Below are positions 35,075 to 43,140 of a stretch of DNA of 64,000 nucleotides, one piece after another; within the stretch, counting starts at the first letter, position 1, and each line of letters opens with the position of its first letter. The stretch covers positions 1 through 64,000 of the forward strand of contig JAOARW010000056.1 in assembly GCA_025210475.1 (NCBI GenBank), read 5' to 3'. This stretch comes from Carboxylicivirga sp. (GTDB taxonomy: Bacteria > Bacteroidota > Bacteroidia > Bacteroidales > Marinilabiliaceae). A program made the position numbers and the translations under genes. The notes below the pieces were generated by a model. The model made no database searches. It was not told where the DNA came from and worked only from the letters and a program-made list of their open reading frames with translations.

Positions 35075-35986
35075 ATGGTGGAGACAATAAATTTTAAAAG
35101 TGAAGGATTAAAGCTTGTTGGTAACCTATATTACCCGGATAACTATAAAAAAGGCGAAACATATCCAACAATCGTTGTATCGGGAAGCTGGACCACTGTT
35201 AAAGAACAAATGGCCGGATTATATGCGGAACGTTTTGCCAAACAGGGTTTTGTTACGCTGGCTTTTGACTTTAGAAATTACGGTGAAAGTGAAGGAGAAC
35301 CGCGCTTCTGGGAAAATCCAGGCATGAAAGTAGAAGACATCAAAAATGCCTTGACTTACCTGGAAACGTTACCAGAGGTGGATAATGCCAAAATAGGCTC
35401 TTTCGCAGTGTGTGCCGGATCAATGTATACTTTAATGGCAGCTGCCGAAGATAATAGAATCAAAGCAGTGGCGACAGCCGCATCGTGGTTGCAAGATGCC
35501 GAAGCTGTAAAGTTATTCTATGGAGGAGCCGAAGGTGTTAACGAAAAAATTGCCGCTGCCCGCAAAGCTAAAGAAGCCTTTGCAAAAGACGGAGTGGTGG
35601 AATACATCGAAACCATTTCAACATCAAATCCTGATGCCGCTATGTATGGGCCTTATGATTATTATCTAAACCCCGAACGTGGAGGTATTAAAGAATGGAG
35701 TAAGGATAAATTTGCCGTCATGAGTTGGGAAGATTGGCTAACTTTAGATCCAATGCCATTTGCTGACAAACTAAATGCGGCAACATTAATGATCCATTCC
35801 CACGGATGCGTATTGCCACAATATACCAAGAACTTCTTTGAGAAAATTGCAACGGATGACAAACAACTGGAATGGGTAGAAACTGAGCTGGATTCTCCAA
35901 TGCAACAATTCAATTTCTACGATCAGGAGGCAGAGGTGAGCCTGGCAGTTGAATTAGCTACGCAGTGGTTTAAGGCAAAGTTATAA
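35075..35986 (+). CDS. Cytoplasmic alpha/beta hydrolase, paralogue of 34025
   Basis: A 303-aa alpha/beta hydrolase similar throughout to the previous one (TVKEQMAGLYAERFAKQGF, FDFRNYGESEGEPRFWE) but without a signal peptide. The elbow reads FAVCAGSMY near residue 112, again with Cys as the likely nucleophile. It is preceded by a terminator, so it has its own transcript. The pair looks like a duplication with different cell locations. Confidence 0.88.
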   Translation: MVETINFKSEGLKLVGNLYYPDNYKKGETYPTIVVSGSWTTVKEQMAGLYAERFAKQGFVTLAFDFRNYGESEGEPRFWENPGMKVEDIKNALTYLETLPEVDNAKIGSFAVCAGSMYTLMAAAEDNRIKAVATAASWLQDAEAVKLFYGGAEGVNEKIAAARKAKEAFAKDGVVEYIETISTSNPDAAMYGPYDYYLNPERGGIKEWSKDKFAVMSWEDWLTLDPMPFADKLNAATLMIHSHGCVLPQYTKNFFEKIATDDKQLEWVETELDSPMQQFNFYDQEAEVSLAVELATQWFKAKL

Positions 35987-36050
35987 ATCGGGGTCGATTT
36001 ATCGATGAGATTAACATTGAGAGAATCCTCATATTAATTAAATACACACC

Positions 36051-36749
36051 ATGGAACAACGCATTGTATTGGTTACCGGATCCAACAGAGGTATAGGATT
36101 GGCTACCGTAAAAGAATTACTGATTAAGGGTTATAAAGTTATTTTAACGGCCCGAAAAGCGGCAGATGGATTACGCGCCCAATCCAAACTTCAGGAGTTT
36201 GGCGATGTTTATTTCCACACCTTAGATGTGGCTGATCCGGATAGCGTGGAGCAAATTAAAGCCTATGTTGAGAAAGAGTTTGGTCGACTGGATATACTTA
36301 TCAACAATGCGGGTATTAATTACGACAGCTGGCACACCGCCTCAAATGCTGATTTGAATGAGGTAGAAGAAACCTTCCGAACCAATTTAATAGGAGCCTG
36401 GCGAATGGCTCAAACATTTTTGCCAATGATGGTAAAGCAGAAATATGGTCGTATTGTGAACGTTTCAAGTGGTGCCGGCTCTTTTAACGAGATGGGAGGA
36501 GGAACGCCGGGTTACAGCATCTCCAAAGCTTCATTAAACGCACTTACCATTAAACTGGCTGTCGATGTTAAAGGCAAAAACATACTGGTTAATGCCGTTT
36601 GCCCCGGTTGGGTAAGAACCGATATGGGAGGTTTGGCTGCACCTCGTAGTCCGAAAAAAGGGGCAGAGACAATTATTTGGGCCGCCGAATTACCGGATAA
36701 AAGTTTTACGGGTAAATTCTTCCGCGATATGAAAGAGATTCATTGGTAA
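36051..36749 (+). CDS. Short-chain dehydrogenase/reductase (carbonyl reductase type)
   Basis: A 232-aa SDR: TGSNRGIGLATVKELLIKGY, NNAGINYD, IVNVSSGAGSF and YSISKASLNALTIKLA with the Tyr-xxx-Lys pair, then VNAVCPGWVRTDMGG. It matches NADPH-dependent carbonyl reductases. It starts 64 bp after the hydrolase and is the last redox gene of the cluster. Confidence 0.91.
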   Translation: MEQRIVLVTGSNRGIGLATVKELLIKGYKVILTARKAADGLRAQSKLQEFGDVYFHTLDVADPDSVEQIKAYVEKEFGRLDILINNAGINYDSWHTASNADLNEVEETFRTNLIGAWRMAQTFLPMMVKQKYGRIVNVSSGAGSFNEMGGGTPGYSISKASLNALTIKLAVDVKGKNILVNAVCPGWVRTDMGGLAAPRSPKKGAETIIWAAELPDKSFTGKFFRDMKEIHW

Positions 36750-36818
36750 TATTCAGCTTATACCTAAAAAGGCTTTCTTTTATTTTTATTGCAGTAAATT
36801 GCACAGAAAAGTAAACGA

Positions 36819-37106
36819 ATGAGTTCTCAGTCTGATTTTGTTTTATATCCTCCGTGTGGCATTAATTGCGCCGAATGCCCCAATTTCAAGCGGACAAAAA
36901 ATAAATGCCCGGGGTTCGACGCAGGCTGTAAAAAGCGGAAATGTAAGGGCATTTATGTGTGTTGCATCGAAAAAAGAGGATTGCAGCACTGCCATCAATG
37001 CCCAATATATCCATGTAGTCGCTTTAAAAAGTTTGCAAGCACCTGGTTAAAATATGGACAAGATTTGTATCTAAATCAGAAAGAAATTAAAAAGCAATCG
37101 ATGTAA
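36819..37106 (+). CDS. DUF3795 cysteine-rich small protein
   Basis: A 95-aa protein with at least ten Cys residues in CGINCAECPNF, CPGFDAGCKKRKCKG, CCIEKRGLQHCHQCPIYPC. These look like paired metal or Fe-S knuckles typical of DUF3795. Members are usually annotated without function. The basic segments around the Cys pairs may bind nucleic acid, but this is only inference. Confidence 0.82.
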   Translation: MSSQSDFVLYPPCGINCAECPNFKRTKNKCPGFDAGCKKRKCKGIYVCCIEKRGLQHCHQCPIYPCSRFKKFASTWLKYGQDLYLNQKEIKKQSM

Positions 37107-37154
37107 CAAAGTGAAGTGATCAGTCATACACCTCATCTTCCAGAACTTGTTCAC

Positions 37155-38198
37155 TTAAATATTCTTCGCCACAATAATATCGCGCTTAATAGACTTATCC
37201 ACCATGTGCTCGAAGCCATCATAAGCATCTCCACTCATCACTTTTAATCCTTGTTCTTCAAAAAGAGCAGCTAACTTATGTTTTGGGGCAACAAAGCTAT
37301 TCCAGGCCAAAACAATTGTTCCTCCTTTTTTTAGCACAGCTTTCCAGGCAGGCAGGCAGGTTTTAATCAGCTCCGAGGGATTACGTGTACCGGTACTGCT
37401 TTTATTAGCTCCGGTATTACCATGTGCAATACCATAAGGCAAATCACCTACAATCAGATGAACGCTATTCTTCTTAAAGTATTTATCAGCATCCTGTGAG
37501 TTGCCATTAACCAACCCCAGCTTCTTACGTTCTTCTTTTGCTTTAAAAGCTTCTTTATTCTTGGCGTATTCAAACTCGTGCATGTAGATGGCTTCTGATT
37601 TGTTTTTGCCATAAACCATGCGTTTATCTGCCAGGAATTTGCATCTTTCGTTTTGCAGGTATTTCTTAAAAAAGATTTGATTTTCGTGTACCGATTTATG
37701 CTCAATCTCTATTCCTAAAGCATTAAAACCATATACAGTAGCTTCGTTTAAAGTAGTACCTCTTCCGGCCACCGGATCAAGCAAAGTGATATTATCATCA
37801 TAGCTGAAATCACTAGCCAACAATGCCACATTAACCATCATCTTGGTAAATAATTCGTTTGTTTTGCCGGCATATTTCTGAATGGTACTAATCTTTCCAT
37901 CTAAATATTCGTAGGTTTCCATTGGAATAGGTACAAGACCATCCTCAGCATAAATACCAAACTGGTTAAAAATGGCAAACGTAAAGGATAGGCGGGATAG
38001 GATCCCCACATCCTTAGGGCTTAACTCATCTTCAATTTTAAGTGCAATGTAGCGCACGCCTGCCACATTCACCACTTCAACCGCTTTACAAGGAACACTC
38101 AATCGCTTACTAGCAATGCTTACTTCTGATACAGCCAGTTGAGCTGCCTCTTTATAATAGACCCGGTTATGTCCCGGATTTTGCAAAATCAAATACAT
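37155..38198 (-). CDS. TRM11-like SAM-dependent RNA methyltransferase
   Basis: A 347-aa protein. The C-terminal methyltransferase domain has DPVAGRGTTLNEATVYG (motif I, about residue 139) and VGDLPYGIAHG (the DPPY-type catalytic motif IV, about residue 250). These are characteristic of TRM11/UPF0020-type guanosine N2-methyltransferases. The N-terminal about 100 residues may carry a reduced THUMP-like RNA-binding part. The probable target is tRNA. It is transcribed alone, divergent from the sulfatase-modifying-like gene. Confidence 0.83.
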   Translation of the reverse strand: MYLILQNPGHNRVYYKEAAQLAVSEVSIASKRLSVPCKAVEVVNVAGVRYIALKIEDELSPKDVGILSRLSFTFAIFNQFGIYAEDGLVPIPMETYEYLDGKISTIQKYAGKTNELFTKMMVNVALLASDFSYDDNITLLDPVAGRGTTLNEATVYGFNALGIEIEHKSVHENQIFFKKYLQNERCKFLADKRMVYGKNKSEAIYMHEFEYAKNKEAFKAKEERKKLGLVNGNSQDADKYFKKNSVHLIVGDLPYGIAHGNTGANKSSTGTRNPSELIKTCLPAWKAVLKKGGTIVLAWNSFVAPKHKLAALFEEQGLKVMSGDAYDGFEHMVDKSIKRDIIVAKNI

Positions 38199-38338
38199 GG
38201 TACAAAGATACGCAGCTCTTCAGAATATTCGAAACTTGTTTATTAAGTGATTAAAATAACTTTACAAAGGCGTTATAATTCTTTTTGAGTGTATAGCATA
38301 ATCACTATTTTTATCACTCTAACTTAATTTATATTGCT

Positions 38339-39091
38339 ATGAGGTCAATGATTTTACTGTTATCGCTTTTGCTTTCATTACAATGTTATTCGCAAGAAAC
38401 GCCTGATGGCATGTTACTGATTAAAGGTGGGGAATTTGTGATGGGGAAAGACACCAAAGACAATGCAAGCATTTACAGTCCGGCACATAAGGTTAAGTTA
38501 GATTCGTTCTATATCGATCGGTATGAAGTAACCAATAAGCAATACCTGGAATTTTGCAAGGCAACTGATCATCGCCTTCCTGAATTTTGGAATACGGATG
38601 TTTTTAAGAGTGGCGAGAGTTATCCTGACTATCCGGTAGTTGGGGTTTCGTATGGTGATGCTTTAGCATACGCCAAGTGGGCAGGTAAGCGATTGCCCAC
38701 AGAGGCGGAGTGGGAATATGCCGCTCGTGGTGGTTTAAAAAACAAAGAATATCCCAATGGCAATAAATGGGAATACGAGAAAGACAAAACAAAAAAATCG
38801 GGTTGGGTTAACCTGATTCACCCGGTTGGCAAGCATGGTGCTGCCAATAGTTTTGGTCTTTTTGATATGAGTGGTAACGTATGGGAGTGGGTTAAAGACA
38901 AGTATTCTCCCAATTATTACAAAGAAAGCTCCTACAACAATCCATCAGGACCAGAGACTGGAACCGGACGCGTATTAAGGGGTGGTAGCTGGCACTCAGG
39001 CCCCATGTGTAAGCGCGTTTATTACCGTAAAGGCCTTAGCCCGGGTTGGTGCGATTTTGCAGTTGGCTTTCGATGTGTAAAAGATTTATAG
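38339..39091 (+). CDS. Exported formylglycine-generating-enzyme-like (SUMF1/EgtB) protein
   Basis: A 250-aa protein with a signal peptide (LLLSLLLSLQCYSQ) and the FGE-sulfatase fold: IKGGEFVMGKD, IDRYEVTNKQYLEFC, RLPTEAEWEYAARGG, NVWEWVKDKY and VLRGGSWHS. Such domains either make formylglycine or serve as structural or lectin-like modules. GFRCVKDL ends the fold normally. No sulfatase gene is near, so activity on sulfatases is not supported by context. Confidence 0.9.
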   Translation: MRSMILLLSLLLSLQCYSQETPDGMLLIKGGEFVMGKDTKDNASIYSPAHKVKLDSFYIDRYEVTNKQYLEFCKATDHRLPEFWNTDVFKSGESYPDYPVVGVSYGDALAYAKWAGKRLPTEAEWEYAARGGLKNKEYPNGNKWEYEKDKTKKSGWVNLIHPVGKHGAANSFGLFDMSGNVWEWVKDKYSPNYYKESSYNNPSGPETGTGRVLRGGSWHSGPMCKRVYYRKGLSPGWCDFAVGFRCVKDL

Positions 39092-39152
39092 GTTCAAATA
39101 ATAATGTTCAGTTATATGTAATTACAACTGACAGAATTGATTTGTGGTAGCG

Positions 39153-39389
39153 TTAAAATGGCGAATCTCCACCAAACACATCTCTTCTGTCCAAATAATC
39201 AGGTTCCTGATAAGATGGACTATCGTTCAAATTGCTTGGAAAAATACCTTCTTCATTAAAGCTTTGCTGCTCCTGTGCAGCTCCCCAAGGGTCATTAGGG
39301 TCAGGCAGGCCAGACATCAAAACAAGAGAAAACTCCTTATCGATGTAAACAAGCTCTATTTTAGGTTTATTGTAAATTCTTCTTTTCAT
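39153..39389 (-). CDS. Small acidic protein of unknown function next to a T9SS protein gene
   Basis: A 78-aa protein starting MKRRIYNKPKIELVYIDKE. A basic N-terminal KPKIExVxID-like block and a short SLVLMSG precede a Pro/Asp/Gln/Asn-rich, disordered-looking tail. Similar small proteins (K-x-P-x-I-E...S-L-V-x-M-S) occur in Bacteroidota without assigned function; this is from memory. ATG 39389 fits the conserved start better than 39422. It begins 20 bp after the T9SS gene on the same strand, so the two are probably co-transcribed. Confidence 0.65.
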   Translation of the reverse strand: MKRRIYNKPKIELVYIDKEFSLVLMSGLPDPNDPWGAAQEQQSFNEEGIFPSNLNDSPSYQEPDYLDRRDVFGGDSPF

Positions 39390-39408
39390 TACACCATCTC
39401 CCAAAAGA

Positions 39409-40941
39409 CTAATTGACCTCACTCACCTGAACCTTAAACACTTCTATTTCTTCACCATCAGCAAACTCAAGTTTTACCAGATAGATACCAATCGGCAGTG
39501 CTCCCAAGTTATGCAGTCCTTCGTTCAGCTTAGATAGCATCTTAAGTGGACTACCCATTACATCATAAATCACCCCGGATTTAATGCCGGACCCAGCCGG
39601 TACTTTTACCAATAAATGACCTCCTTGTACAAAACAATTAATGCTATTTACTTTAGAATAATGAATTTCAGTACTTACATTTTCTTCGAACTCAAGAAGG
39701 AAACGTTCTTCATCAATACCCGCATTTTCTACTTCAAATTCATATACATCATCAGAATCTAACACAAGAGATTCATTTTTATAAGTATCGATGAGCCGTA
39801 TATTATAGTTATGAGTATTGTTCTTTACCGATATTCCATAACTTCCTTTTTGCCTGACACTATACCCCAGGGAAATTCTTTTTGAATCAGGTAACGAAGT
39901 GCAATTGATTGCATAGGCCTCATTTTCTTTTACACTATAAACCTCGATGGTTCCAGAGCTATAGCCAAACTTCTTTTCGGTGCTAAACGAAGCATCATAG
40001 GCCTCCACATCTTCATTGATGGCAACTACAGCTTTATCTTTCGATTCGCCACAAGTTCCTGTTATTTGAACTGATTCAAATTCAGGCTTTTCACCGGATG
40101 ATTTAAGGTAAGTATGCGCATTGGCCACCAAGGCAGTTGGTGTTAAATCAATCGACGTGTTTTCAACGCCTTCCTTCACCTTTACAAAAAACGCTTGTTG
40201 TGAAGGGATAACAGAACCTCCATCTAAAGTTGATAACCCAGAGTTGGTATTGTATGCACAATAAACATCATCAGGGATGCACCAAATCCAAAATGAATTC
40301 TCAATATCACTATCACCATCTATTCCCAACAGATCCCAATTTAAAGAAGCAGTAAATGGATTGCCAATTAAATTCCAACCGTATCCGGCTTCAGATCTTG
40401 ACAAAGGAACATTGATTGTTGCGGTGTTGATAGCACCTGTAAAGATTGCTGGTGAATTGGAACTCCTGCATATATAGCCCACACCTGCACTTAAAGGGCT
40501 GGTGGCACCAACGGCCTGCCAGGCTCCCGTCGAGTTACTCCAACTATAAATACCATTATTTATTTCTAAGGATTGAGGTGTTACGCCTGAAACAGGTGAA
40601 GCAATGGAATAGGTATGTCCTGTATAACTTATAATCTGCTCAATAAAAACACTGTCACTATCTATATTAAGTGTTCCATTGGGCAAATAGCTGGCATTAA
40701 TGTCGGTACTTGACTTTAAATATAAATTACCTGAGATGTTTAATGTCGAACCTGTATTTTGCTTAAGCACACCTGCTGCTTCTACCAATACGCCACTCTC
40801 AACACCCACCTCAATGGCAGATGGTATGGTTAAAGTGGCATTATCCTGCACAACAAGCTGGTTAAATTCATTGCTGGTATTTATCGCGCAACTTTCCCCG
40901 GTAAATGTCACTGTAGAGTTAGAAGGTAAAAAGCTGCTCAC
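39409..40941 (-). CDS. C-terminal part of a T9SS-sorted surface protein (after an in-frame stop)
   Basis: About 510 codons in the same frame as the gene ending at 40945, separated from it only by one TAG and two sense codons. It contains a beta-helix-like repeat region (TIPSAIEVGVESGVLVEAAG). The C-terminus is a type A T9SS sorting domain (GVIYDVMGSPLK, GIYLVKLEFADGEEIEVFKV). The GTG at 40941 has no independent signal peptide. Unless the TAG is read through, this half would not be exported. I list it separately only because the frame is broken. Confidence 0.75.
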   Translation of the reverse strand: MSSFLPSNSTVTFTGESCAINTSNEFNQLVVQDNATLTIPSAIEVGVESGVLVEAAGVLKQNTGSTLNISGNLYLKSSTDINASYLPNGTLNIDSDSVFIEQIISYTGHTYSIASPVSGVTPQSLEINNGIYSWSNSTGAWQAVGATSPLSAGVGYICRSSNSPAIFTGAINTATINVPLSRSEAGYGWNLIGNPFTASLNWDLLGIDGDSDIENSFWIWCIPDDVYCAYNTNSGLSTLDGGSVIPSQQAFFVKVKEGVENTSIDLTPTALVANAHTYLKSSGEKPEFESVQITGTCGESKDKAVVAINEDVEAYDASFSTEKKFGYSSGTIEVYSVKENEAYAINCTSLPDSKRISLGYSVRQKGSYGISVKNNTHNYNIRLIDTYKNESLVLDSDDVYEFEVENAGIDEERFLLEFEENVSTEIHYSKVNSINCFVQGGHLLVKVPAGSGIKSGVIYDVMGSPLKMLSKLNEGLHNLGALPIGIYLVKLEFADGEEIEVFKVQVSEVN

Positions 40942-40944
40942 CGA

Positions 40945-42696
40945 CTAGTCTCCTGAACTGGAAATAGAGGCATCATTAAGACCAATCACTTTATTTGCAG
41001 TGAAATTCATGTCGCATGACAAATGACCTTCAACATACATATCTAAACTATGAGTCGTTCCATCATCAATGGTTAAACTATGCCCATCGAGGACATAAGC
41101 CCAATTGGCAGAGGGATATTCACCACTGGAGGCCGGAGTCCATACACAATCGCCCGAATTCTTTTCCCAATTTTGGTAATCGGTCCAAGTTCCACTTTGA
41201 GTGCTACGAAAAAGGGAACCATTATCTCCCAGGTATAAAAAATCACCGTCATCACTATATCTGCCTGTCCAATAAAACGGCGTACATGAACTTGCATCAC
41301 ACGCCTCTACTTCGATATCGTAAAAACCATTAGCCACATCGCTAATATCAAAGTTACTTACAGATGTTGTACTGATGCCAGTAGCCACTGATTTGACCAA
41401 AGCCTTGGAATCCAGGTCGACTACCGAAACATTGTATGTAAGGTCATCACCATTCGGATCGGATGCTGGCACCCATGAAATATCAATGGTGGAGCTATAG
41501 GCACATTGCTCAGGGTCTAAAACACTACTTGCATTGGGTGGAAGATCAGGAACAATATTATAATAGAAAATTTCAGTCTCTTCTAAGGTATCGTCCGTCC
41601 CGTTGTAGGAATAATCAACACTCGTTTCTACGAAAATAGCATCTTTGACCGGGTCAGTACCATCGGTTCCATCTCTTACAATATGAATATGTGAACAAGG
41701 CAAACCCGATTGTGCGGTTGTTGTCCAGGTCGAAAAATTGCCCCTATACCAGGTAGCATTAGCTGACAAAGCCTGATCAACCAAACCATCGTTATCCCGA
41801 CCACCATTAACTTCTTTCGGATGGTATTTTAAAGTCCACGCGCGATTCCGAAATCGTGTAGGTGCCATAAGCACTACCCAAAATGATCCATCAACATTTA
41901 TATTTTTAGTTCCAATAGTACCATCATCATTCGTCAGTAATCTCACCACATGATGCTTGGCATTGGGTCCATGAGTATGGTTATAATCATCTCTTCTTTT
42001 AATGGTTCCAACGAGTTCGGCACTGGATTCGGAACGCCAGTCATCGCCCTGAAAAAAATCAATTCCTTCATCATTCCCAACAACATATACCTGAAGATCC
42101 ACACTAAGTCGCCTAAATCTTGGGTTTGCATATAACTCAATAAACAAGCTGGAGTTATCAACCATTTTAAACGGATTGGTAAACTTAAGAATATGATATT
42201 CATTCCTATTCGGTCTAAAATCCAATGGAGAATTGTTATAGTCTACACCATTGGGTGTGAAGAAAATTTCAGGATACAAGTTATCGGGCCTGAGTGAACC
42301 GTATGAATATATATCTCCTCCAAGATTTGACAGCGCATTCACATTTGGACCATCTGAATAGGATTCTCCATTATTATAATAATCGCAGCTGACAGTTGGA
42401 TTATTGTGGTCACTATCTTCTCCATTTACCTTTGTCGAGGTAATTGAAACGCCATTAATCGTCGTTCCATTGGGGGCCACATCTACCCTAAATTCGTAGT
42501 TATCGAAATAACTTATAACGGGCAAAGGTGTAATCTGTTCATTTGATACAATTGGAACCTGAGCAAATATGTTCTGCTGTGCAGAAGTTATTAAAAGAAA
42601 CAAAAGGATTATACATACCACTCCAAACTTAGAAGATAAAAAACTGGTAAAATGCAGGTAAAGCCTGCTGGTGTTTACTAAATTGTTTGGACTCAT
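40945..42696 (-). CDS. N-terminal part of a T9SS-sorted surface protein, ends at an amber codon
   Basis: 583 aa with a signal peptide (VVCIILLFLLITSAQQN...FAQ), a long beta-rich region, and a fibronectin-III-like segment (DPNGDDLTYNVSVVDLD). Next is a SGTWTDYQNWEKNSGDCVW-type beta-helix entry motif. It stops at TAG (40945-40947) in the middle of a repeat that continues without gap in the downstream frame. Together the two parts would make about 1,095 residues. Without the C-terminal sorting domain, this half could be released into the periplasm but not sorted by T9SS. The function of the intact protein is unknown. Confidence 0.75.
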   Translation of the reverse strand: MSPNNLVNTSRLYLHFTSFLSSKFGVVCIILLFLLITSAQQNIFAQVPIVSNEQITPLPVISYFDNYEFRVDVAPNGTTINGVSITSTKVNGEDSDHNNPTVSCDYYNNGESYSDGPNVNALSNLGGDIYSYGSLRPDNLYPEIFFTPNGVDYNNSPLDFRPNRNEYHILKFTNPFKMVDNSSLFIELYANPRFRRLSVDLQVYVVGNDEGIDFFQGDDWRSESSAELVGTIKRRDDYNHTHGPNAKHHVVRLLTNDDGTIGTKNINVDGSFWVVLMAPTRFRNRAWTLKYHPKEVNGGRDNDGLVDQALSANATWYRGNFSTWTTTAQSGLPCSHIHIVRDGTDGTDPVKDAIFVETSVDYSYNGTDDTLEETEIFYYNIVPDLPPNASSVLDPEQCAYSSTIDISWVPASDPNGDDLTYNVSVVDLDSKALVKSVATGISTTSVSNFDISDVANGFYDIEVEACDASSCTPFYWTGRYSDDGDFLYLGDNGSLFRSTQSGTWTDYQNWEKNSGDCVWTPASSGEYPSANWAYVLDGHSLTIDDGTTHSLDMYVEGHLSCDMNFTANKVIGLNDASISSSGD

Positions 42697-42912
42697 GATT
42701 CTTATTTTAAGAAAATTAAACCACGCCTTATAAATCCTTGTACTGTATAAAAGTTATAATTGTTTTAATTAAGGAACAATTTTTTTACACCTTTTCGTGT
42801 CTATGATTATTCAAGAAATCAAACGTTTAGCTTTGATTTACCGAAAGAGTCTATCCATGATGTGATCCCTGATCGGCGGTTGTATGCAAATAGTATGTGG
42901 TGAGAAAATCAA

Positions 42913-42943
42913 AAGCCACTTACAAAAATAATGTAAGTGGCTT
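42913..42943 (-). terminator. Terminator hairpin downstream of the tRNA 3' fragment
   Basis: A perfect 11-bp inverted repeat, AAGCCACTTAC and GTAAGTGGCTT, around a 9-nt loop. It lies 12 bp beyond the acceptor end of the minus-strand tRNA fragment (42955-42997). It is probably the original terminator of the tRNA gene before island insertion. The remaining 216 bp to the T9SS start show no gene. Confidence 0.7.
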
Positions 42944-42952
42944 ATTTTTTGC

Positions 42953-42997
<45 letters not shown>

Positions 42998-43104
42998 TTA
43001 TATTTTACACTATTACCACCACTACAATAAAACCCCTTACTATTTGTTTATTAGTCATTTAATAGCTATATTTATCCATACGCTAATCGTTCAATAACAC
43101 GATT

Positions 43105-43127
43105 AGTATGAAAAAAGTATGAAAATA
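43105..43127 (+). repeat. Putative integrase arm-type site, left end of island A
   Basis: Two AGTATGAAAA units repeated at 11-bp period. The 23-bp block matches 22 of 23 bases of 59414-59436 near the right end. It lies 13 bp before the integrase ATG. Just upstream an inverted repeat CTAATCG/CGATTAG (43083-43089, 43100-43106) may be an operator of the integrase gene. Confidence 0.65.
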
Positions 43128-43140
43128 TTATTTGACTATT

